A stretch of 10,606 nucleotides of DNA, taken from positions 21,736 to 32,341 of the forward strand of contig DFFT01000117.1 of the NCBI GenBank assembly GCA_002372325.1, in the 5' to 3' direction. Source of the stretch: Succinivibrionaceae bacterium UBA3769. Lineage in GTDB: Bacteria > Pseudomonadota > Gammaproteobacteria > Enterobacterales > Succinivibrionaceae. The position numbers and the translations under genes were made by a program. Shown piece by piece: positions 6,783 to 10,606 of the stretch. The stretch's first letter is position 1. Every line of letters begins with the position of its first letter. The notes beneath the pieces were generated by a model that saw only the letters and a list, made by a program, of their open reading frames with translations, made no database searches and was not told the origin of the DNA.

Positions 6783-6803
6783 CCGGAAAACAAGGAGCAT
6801 ATC

Positions 6804-7370
6804 ATGGAACTTTTTCAAAATTCTCAAGCAGCATATCGGGTTTATGCTGACGGCTCCTGTGATAACAAAGGCAACGGCGGCTGGGCTGCCATTATCGTTT
6901 CTGAAGACCGCAGCATTGAATTAAGCGGCTCTGTCATGAATACTAGCAACAACAGAATGGAGCTCACTGCGGTGCTGGAAGGGTTAGCCGCATTGCCGGA
7001 CAGCGCTCAGGACATCACGGTAATAAGCGACAGCCAGTATGTGGTAACCGGGGCTGTGTTTGCCAGCTGGTGGCGGGATCATGACTGGCAGAGCAGGAGA
7101 GGCGGGAAAGTAAGGTACATCGAGATGTGGCAGAGGTTTCTGGCTCTTGTTTCCGGAAACCGCCTTGTGAGGACTCTCTGGTGCAAAGGGCATGCCGGCA
7201 TTGTCCTGAATGAGCTGTGCGACAAGCTGGCTAAGAAGGAAAGAGACAAGTTAATCATGACCGGAAAATGCTCTTCGACCAGAAGGACAGTGCCGGGATC
7301 CGGTATCAGTAAAGACCGGACTGTTATTTTAAGCGGCGCGGGAATGCCGGCTGCTATTGCAGGTCTTTAG
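6804..7370 (+). CDS. rnhA: Ribonuclease HI
   Basis: The 188-residue enzyme should cleave the RNA strand of RNA-DNA hybrids (R-loops, primers) in the cytoplasm. All catalytic residues are visible: D16 in YADGSCD, E53 in NNRMELTAV, D76 in ISDSQYV and D140 in NELCDKLA, with the helper histidine H130 in KGHAG. The basic W-rich segment SWWRDHDWQSRRGGKVRY (about 88-105) matches the substrate-binding handle of the E. coli enzyme. E. coli RNase HI has 155 residues; here about 35-40 extra residues form a polar, probably disordered C-terminal tail (from about 149). The start at 6804 has AAGGAG 6 bases upstream; a GTG at 6744 would add 20 unrelated residues. An RNB exoribonuclease follows after 38 bases, with almost the same leader (GGAG then CATATCATG), so the two are probably cotranscribed. 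Confidence 0.95.
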   Translation: MELFQNSQAAYRVYADGSCDNKGNGGWAAIIVSEDRSIELSGSVMNTSNNRMELTAVLEGLAALPDSAQDITVISDSQYVVTGAVFASWWRDHDWQSRRGGKVRYIEMWQRFLALVSGNRLVRTLWCKGHAGIVLNELCDKLAKKERDKLIMTGKCSSTRRTVPGSGISKDRTVILSGAGMPAAIAGL

Positions 7371-7408
7371 AGCACATTCATTTTTCAGGACTAAACAGGA
7401 GCCATATC

Positions 7409-9142
7409 ATGACTAACACATACAGAGCATTCGTTAAGCAGGTTCTTTCCGAAAGAGGCATTCCGCAGGTTTGGCCGCAGAGTGTCATGAATCAGGCGAA
7501 GCGTGCTCCTGTCTCCGTCCGGGAAGAAGACAGAAGGGGACGCCGGGATCTTACCGAGCTTCCGTTTGTCACCATCGACGGAGAAAACTCCTGTGATTTT
7601 GATGACGCCGTGTATGCCGAAAAGACTGCTGACGGCTGGCAGCTTTATGTGGCCATTGCCGATGTTTCCTGGTATGTGCGTCCTGACACTCCGGTGGATC
7701 GGGAGGCCTTCAGCCGCGGTAATTCGGTGTATTTTCCCCAGGTGATGGTTGCCATGCTTCCGGATGCATACTGCACCGGCATTTGCTCTCTCAACCCTCA
7801 CGAGGATCGTCTCTGCATTGTTTGCGAGATGAATATCGAAAGGAATGGCCGGATGAAAAGCTACCAGTTTTATCCGGCAGTTATCAATTCTCATGACAGG
7901 CTTACCTATCATGACGTTCAGGCCATGATTTCCGGGAAACAGCAAATCATTAACCGGCACCGGGTGGTTTATCCTCATGTCTATCACCTGTATGAAACCG
8001 CTGAAGCCATGCGGCTCGTCAGTGCTCAGAATCGTCCGCTGTCCCTTCAGAATACCGAGCCGGTTTACCAGCTGAGCAGTGACGGTTCAAAGGTTAAGAG
8101 CCTTGCTATTGAAAAACAGACAGAGGCTCATTGGATGATTGAGGCCTGCATGGTGGCTGCCAACAACGCTGCCGCTCGGTTTATCAGAGAACATCGGATG
8201 GATCTTATATATCGCGTGGAGGATGGTCCTCTTCCGGAAAAGCTGACTGAGTTCAGAAGCATGATAAGCATTCTTCCGGAAAACCTTGACGGCGGCAGCA
8301 GTCCGTCCCTGCAGAATATCGGCAGTTTCCTGAAATCCATTAAGGGAAAGCCCTACGAAGATGCTCTCATCAAGCTGTTGCTCCGGCACCAGACCAAAGC
8401 GGTTTATACCACTGCTCATACTGGTCATTACCTTTTGGGGATCAGTGAATACACGCACTTTACCTCTCCCATCAGAAGGTATGTCGATCTCACCGTGCAC
8501 CGTATTATCCATCGCTGCATAGAGATGGATCGCCAGAAGACGCAGAACAGCCGCGCTGTTCCTGAACAGGCAGCTCAGACCAGAGATGCTTCAGCCACGG
8601 AATATCATGGTGTGTCCGGATTTATGCGGGGGCTTTTCGGAAAGCTTGGGGGCGGAAAAGCGGGAGATCCGGGACGCAGCGCTGCGCCGGCTAATGCCGT
8701 GCCTGGCAATGCCATATCCGGTAATAACCAGAAGAATGATCCGGCAGCTTCGCTGAAGACATACAGCCGCGACTATCTGGAACAGGTGGCTCAGCGCTGC
8801 AATGAAACTGAAAAGCGCGCTCAGGAGGCCTGGTTTCAGATAAACAAATGGCTTAATGCCGCCTTTATGTCAGACAAAAAAGGGCAGGTATTCAGCGGCA
8901 CCATAATAGCCACGAAAGAATTCGGGTTGTTTGTTCACCTTGCAGAATATTGCATGGATATTTTTGTCTACATCGGGACTCTGGGGAACGAAAGATTCAA
9001 TTTTTTTCCGGCGAATTATGTCATAAGAGGTCAGAATTCCTATAACTCTTCCTATAACTCTTACCATATCGGACAGAGTGTTGATGTGGAGATAGTTGAG
9101 GTCAATGTGGCTGAAGGCAAAGTCCGCGGAATCCTGAAATAG
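7409..9142 (+). CDS. RNB-domain (RNase II/R-family) 3'-5' exoribonuclease, short form
   Basis: The 577-residue protein should degrade RNA processively from the 3' end. The catalytic acidic cluster is intact: D57, D63, D65 and D66 in IDGENSCDFDD. Further RNB marks are YVAIADVSWYV, RGNSVYFP, SLNPHEDRL, YTHFTSPIRRYVDLTVHR (SPIRRY from residue 353) and RCNETEKRAQEAW. An S1 RNA-binding domain ends the protein (about 495-577, with GLFVHL). It is shorter than E. coli RNase II (644) and RNase R (813): the RNB core starts within the first 60 residues, so the usual N-terminal cold-shock/helix-turn-helix domains are absent. An extra low-complexity stretch of about 75 residues, rich in Gly, Ala and Asn, interrupts the protein at about 375-450, and the S1 domain carries an in-frame repeat. 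The start has GGAG 8 bases upstream. It lies downstream of RNase HI in a likely operon. Activity is expected, but RNA specificity may differ. Confidence 0.9.
   Translation: MTNTYRAFVKQVLSERGIPQVWPQSVMNQAKRAPVSVREEDRRGRRDLTELPFVTIDGENSCDFDDAVYAEKTADGWQLYVAIADVSWYVRPDTPVDREAFSRGNSVYFPQVMVAMLPDAYCTGICSLNPHEDRLCIVCEMNIERNGRMKSYQFYPAVINSHDRLTYHDVQAMISGKQQIINRHRVVYPHVYHLYETAEAMRLVSAQNRPLSLQNTEPVYQLSSDGSKVKSLAIEKQTEAHWMIEACMVAANNAAARFIREHRMDLIYRVEDGPLPEKLTEFRSMISILPENLDGGSSPSLQNIGSFLKSIKGKPYEDALIKLLLRHQTKAVYTTAHTGHYLLGISEYTHFTSPIRRYVDLTVHRIIHRCIEMDRQKTQNSRAVPEQAAQTRDASATEYHGVSGFMRGLFGKLGGGKAGDPGRSAAPANAVPGNAISGNNQKNDPAASLKTYSRDYLEQVAQRCNETEKRAQEAWFQINKWLNAAFMSDKKGQVFSGTIIATKEFGLFVHLAEYCMDIFVYIGTLGNERFNFFPANYVIRGQNSYNSSYNSYHIGQSVDVEIVEVNVAEGKVRGILK
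9038..9061 (+). repeat. Two tandem copies of a 12-base repeat inside the S1 domain
   Basis: TCCTATAACTCT occurs twice in a row and in frame, giving the peptide NSYNSSYNSY in a loop of the S1 domain of the exoribonuclease. A multiple-of-three unit keeps the frame, so slippage would lengthen or shorten the loop by four residues. Confidence 0.8.
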
Positions 9143-9159
9143 GGCTCCTGGCAGGAACC

Positions 9160-9182
9160 GGGCGGAGTTCATCGCTCCGTCC
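9160..9182 (+). terminator. Hairpin after the exoribonuclease gene, weak terminator
   Basis: GGGCGGAG (9160-9167) pairs with CTCCGTCC (9175-9182) through eight pairs, one G-U, around a 7-base loop, 17 bases after the stop. The sequence after it is AT-rich but has no T-run, so it may stabilise the 3' end or end transcription with help. Confidence 0.35.
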
Positions 9183-9219
9183 ATATTAAATACTTAAATT
9201 CAATAGGAGATGTTTTATT

Positions 9220-9582
9220 ATGAAATTTTCTCTTAAGCAATTTAAATATCTGATGGCTTTGTCTGGAAAAAGAATTCTGGAAAAATATAATGGACGCTTA
9301 TATGCTAATAATGGTCGTTGTATATACGTTGAGTATATGGTTACTACGACATCTGTTGTATTTGAAAAGATAAAAGTTGATTTAAAGAGTGAGGTCGTAC
9401 ACTGCGATGATGCTCAGCTTATTTCTATGTACAGAACATTTTTTAAAAATAATCTGTCTGAGTATAATTCATTGTTGATGGTTTCATTGTTTGAAATTCT
9501 GGATGAGGGCGGGGTTAATATACCTATTGGTTTGTATGAGAAAATGGTTAAAGATTACAATTTTCTTGTTAATAAATATTAA
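9220..9582 (+). CDS. Hypothetical AT-rich orphan protein
   Basis: I do not recognise this 120-residue product. It begins with a basic, hydrophobic stretch (MKFSLKQFKYLMALSGKRIL), which is not a clear signal peptide because no small-residue cleavage site follows. The middle looks like strands (RCIYVEYMVTTTSVVFEKIKVDL), and the second half like helices ending in LVNKY. AGGAGA (9205-9210) lies 9 bases before the ATG, so translation is likely. The gene is visibly AT-rich, with many TTT, AAA, TAT and AAT codons and ATA, unlike the GC-balanced genes on both sides. This, together with AT-rich flanks, suggests separate acquisition. It could be a small cytosolic accessory or immunity-type protein, but nothing in the sequence proves that. 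Confidence 0.75.
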   Translation: MKFSLKQFKYLMALSGKRILEKYNGRLYANNGRCIYVEYMVTTTSVVFEKIKVDLKSEVVHCDDAQLISMYRTFFKNNLSEYNSLLMVSLFEILDEGGVNIPIGLYEKMVKDYNFLVNKY

Positions 9583-9824
9583 TCAGATTATTCTGATGTT
9601 CTAGAATGAGATTATTAACCTTTCATGACAGGTTTAATCATAGGTGAATTCAAAAAATTGTTAAAAATTTTTGCGGAGCAGTTGTTTCATGGAGTAGAAT
9701 GTGACGGAGAGACAGATCCTGCTCAAGCAACCGTGATTCATTGAAAATTATTATGTTCCGGCTCGAAATCAGGATTTGTTTTTTACCATTGTTATGGTTT
9801 TCATTTCTGAGAGAGCGATGCAAG
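9583..9824. other. AT-rich intergenic region with small hairpins
   Basis: ATCAGA (9582-9587) pairs with TCTGAT (9592-9597) right at the orphan stop. GATTATTAACC (9610-9620) pairs with GGTTTAATC (9631-9639) with a TT bulge. CAAAAA (9651-9656) pairs weakly with TTTTTG (9668-9673). One or more may end the orphan transcript; none has a classical GC stem with a T-run. No clear promoter for the next gene is seen. Confidence 0.35.
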
Positions 9825-10606
9825 ATGAAGATCGGTTATGCCTCAGGCCTGTCTGCCGGCCTTTTTTTGACGGCTGCCATGGGCTTCAGTTATGTTGAAG
9901 CAGCGGATTTTTTTTATGACATGCATATTGAGGCATCGGATGTATACCGGATGGTTGGTCAAATTCAGGAAGGGGATTCTTTGAAATTCAACAAGATAAT
10001 CTCCCGCACCAGACATTCCGGCCGTCAGGGCTATTTGTTCCTGAACAGCGGCGGCGGACGTTTGGACGAGGCCAGTAAAATCATGGACATTGTGACCATG
10101 AACAAATTGGCAACCGTGGTTCCCGATGAATTTCTCTGTGCCAGTGCCTGCTTCAATATCTTTATCTCCGGCGCTCAGCGGTATGCTTATCCGGACAGCC
10201 AAATCGGGGTGCATCGCGTCAGTGTGCTTCATGCAGTTGAAAATCAGTACACCAAGGGCGACAGTCTGGAACTGAATGAACTCTTCAAAAAGTATAATGT
10301 GCCGGATAATATCAGACTGGCCATGATCGATACTCCTGCAAACGATCTTCATTATCTGTCTAAGGAAGATAAGGTAAAGCTGTCTACTCCCGGAAAGCCC
10401 AAGGTTGTCATGGTATACAAAAACACTCCGGCGGCTCAGGGGACTCAGCAGCGGGCATCTAACAGTTCTTCGTCTCCGGTCCGCGCGGAGAATGAAGTGC
10501 CCCGTCCGGCAGAATATCCGGAGTACCGCTCCCAGAGACAGTTCAAATCGCTGCCTGAGTTTTTGCGCTCCTTTTCAGATCTGAAGAAAAGCAAGAATTC
10601 CGATGA
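9825..10606 (+). CDS. Exported ClpP/crotonase-fold serine-protease-like protein (COG3904-like), partial
   Basis: The gene starts at 9825 and stays open to the window edge (260 codons, no stop), so the C-terminus is missing. The N-terminus has a signal peptide: MKIGYASGLSAGLFLTAAMGFSYVEA, with likely cleavage after A26, so the protein should act in the periplasm. The core matches the predicted periplasmic ClpP-like group: LFLNSGGGRLDEA (72-83), CASAC with candidate nucleophile S107 between C105 and C109, FISGAQR, and IGVHR with candidate catalytic H130. In ClpP-like folds such Ser and His belong to a protease triad; activity here is inferred. Residues from about 200 are low-complexity (Ser, Pro, Gln), then a basic tail. 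GAGAGAG (9809-9815) lies 9 bases before the ATG; an ATG at 9818 is in another frame and stops early. Substrate unknown. Confidence 0.85.
   Translation, partial: MKIGYASGLSAGLFLTAAMGFSYVEAADFFYDMHIEASDVYRMVGQIQEGDSLKFNKIISRTRHSGRQGYLFLNSGGGRLDEASKIMDIVTMNKLATVVPDEFLCASACFNIFISGAQRYAYPDSQIGVHRVSVLHAVENQYTKGDSLELNELFKKYNVPDNIRLAMIDTPANDLHYLSKEDKVKLSTPGKPKVVMVYKNTPAAQGTQQRASNSSSSPVRAENEVPRPAEYPEYRSQRQFKSLPEFLRSFSDLKKSKNSD

Larger units (their letters stand above)
6253..6803. other. Long divergent intergenic region
   Basis: About 550 bases separate the chemoreceptor start from RNase HI. No convincing gene is seen: the open frame at 6459-6725 has no ribosome-binding site of note or family resemblance, and it crosses a terminator-like hairpin. 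The region holds the palindrome with promoter-like sequence (6439-6478), the hairpin with T6 (6573-6612), an isolated GCCGATAA at 6690-6697 (flagellar sigma28 -10-like but lacking its TAAA -35), and a 7-bp stem just before the RNase HI ribosome-binding site. Confidence 0.5.

Noticed and set aside
9843..10352. Minus-strand open frame of 169 codons near the window end
   Set aside because: Antisense to the exported ClpP-like gene, whose signal peptide and motifs are clear on the + strand.
1..10606. CRISPR array, insertion sequence or tRNA
   Set aside because: No regularly spaced repeats, transposase motifs with terminal inverted repeats, or cloverleaf sequence were seen on either strand.

Overview
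The window has a mid-range GC content and reads as a chromosomal stretch from a Gram-negative bacterium. A Spx/ArsC-like reductase, a single-gene chemoreceptor, a bacterial-type RNase HI, an RNB exoribonuclease and an exported ClpP-like protein would fit an anaerobic, gut-dwelling gammaproteobacterium (a Succinivibrionaceae-like genome is my guess). No rRNA, tRNA, transposase, integrase, phage structural gene or CRISPR array was seen, so the taxonomic call is weak.

Layout. Positions 239-1221 hold two genes on the + strand: a Spx/ArsC-family thioredoxin-fold protein and a DEDDh 3'-5' exonuclease. A 640-base gap (1222-1861) follows. It contains a likely terminator for the exonuclease, a strong sigma70-type promoter (1572-1600), two small hairpins, the second followed by a T-run, and a possible 22-codon upstream ORF. 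Positions 1862-4220 hold two tandem paralogues of about 370 residues, duplicated together with their ribosome-binding region. I did not recognise them at once, but their central part resembles the HopA1 family (type III effector HopA1 and the HopA1-like components of class V lanthipeptide synthetases). This is the least ordinary part of the window. An 11-bp perfect stem separates them from a convergent chemoreceptor gene (4339-6252, minus strand).

From 6253 to 6803 lies a long divergent intergenic region. It has a perfect palindrome overlapping a promoter-like sequence, and a terminator-like hairpin well before the next gene. Then come RNase HI (6804-7370) and a shortened RNase II/R-family exoribonuclease (7409-9142). 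They are 38 bases apart, have near-identical ribosome-binding leaders, and probably form an operon that handles RNA-DNA hybrids and RNA decay. An AT-rich orphan gene (9220-9582) stands out in composition and was probably acquired separately. The window ends inside a gene for an exported serine-protease-like protein of the ClpP/crotonase fold (9825 to the edge).

Apart from the RNase pair and the duplicated pair, neighbouring genes show no clear functional link. The strongest candidates for something undescribed are the paralogue pair with its structured leader, and the AT-rich orphan.
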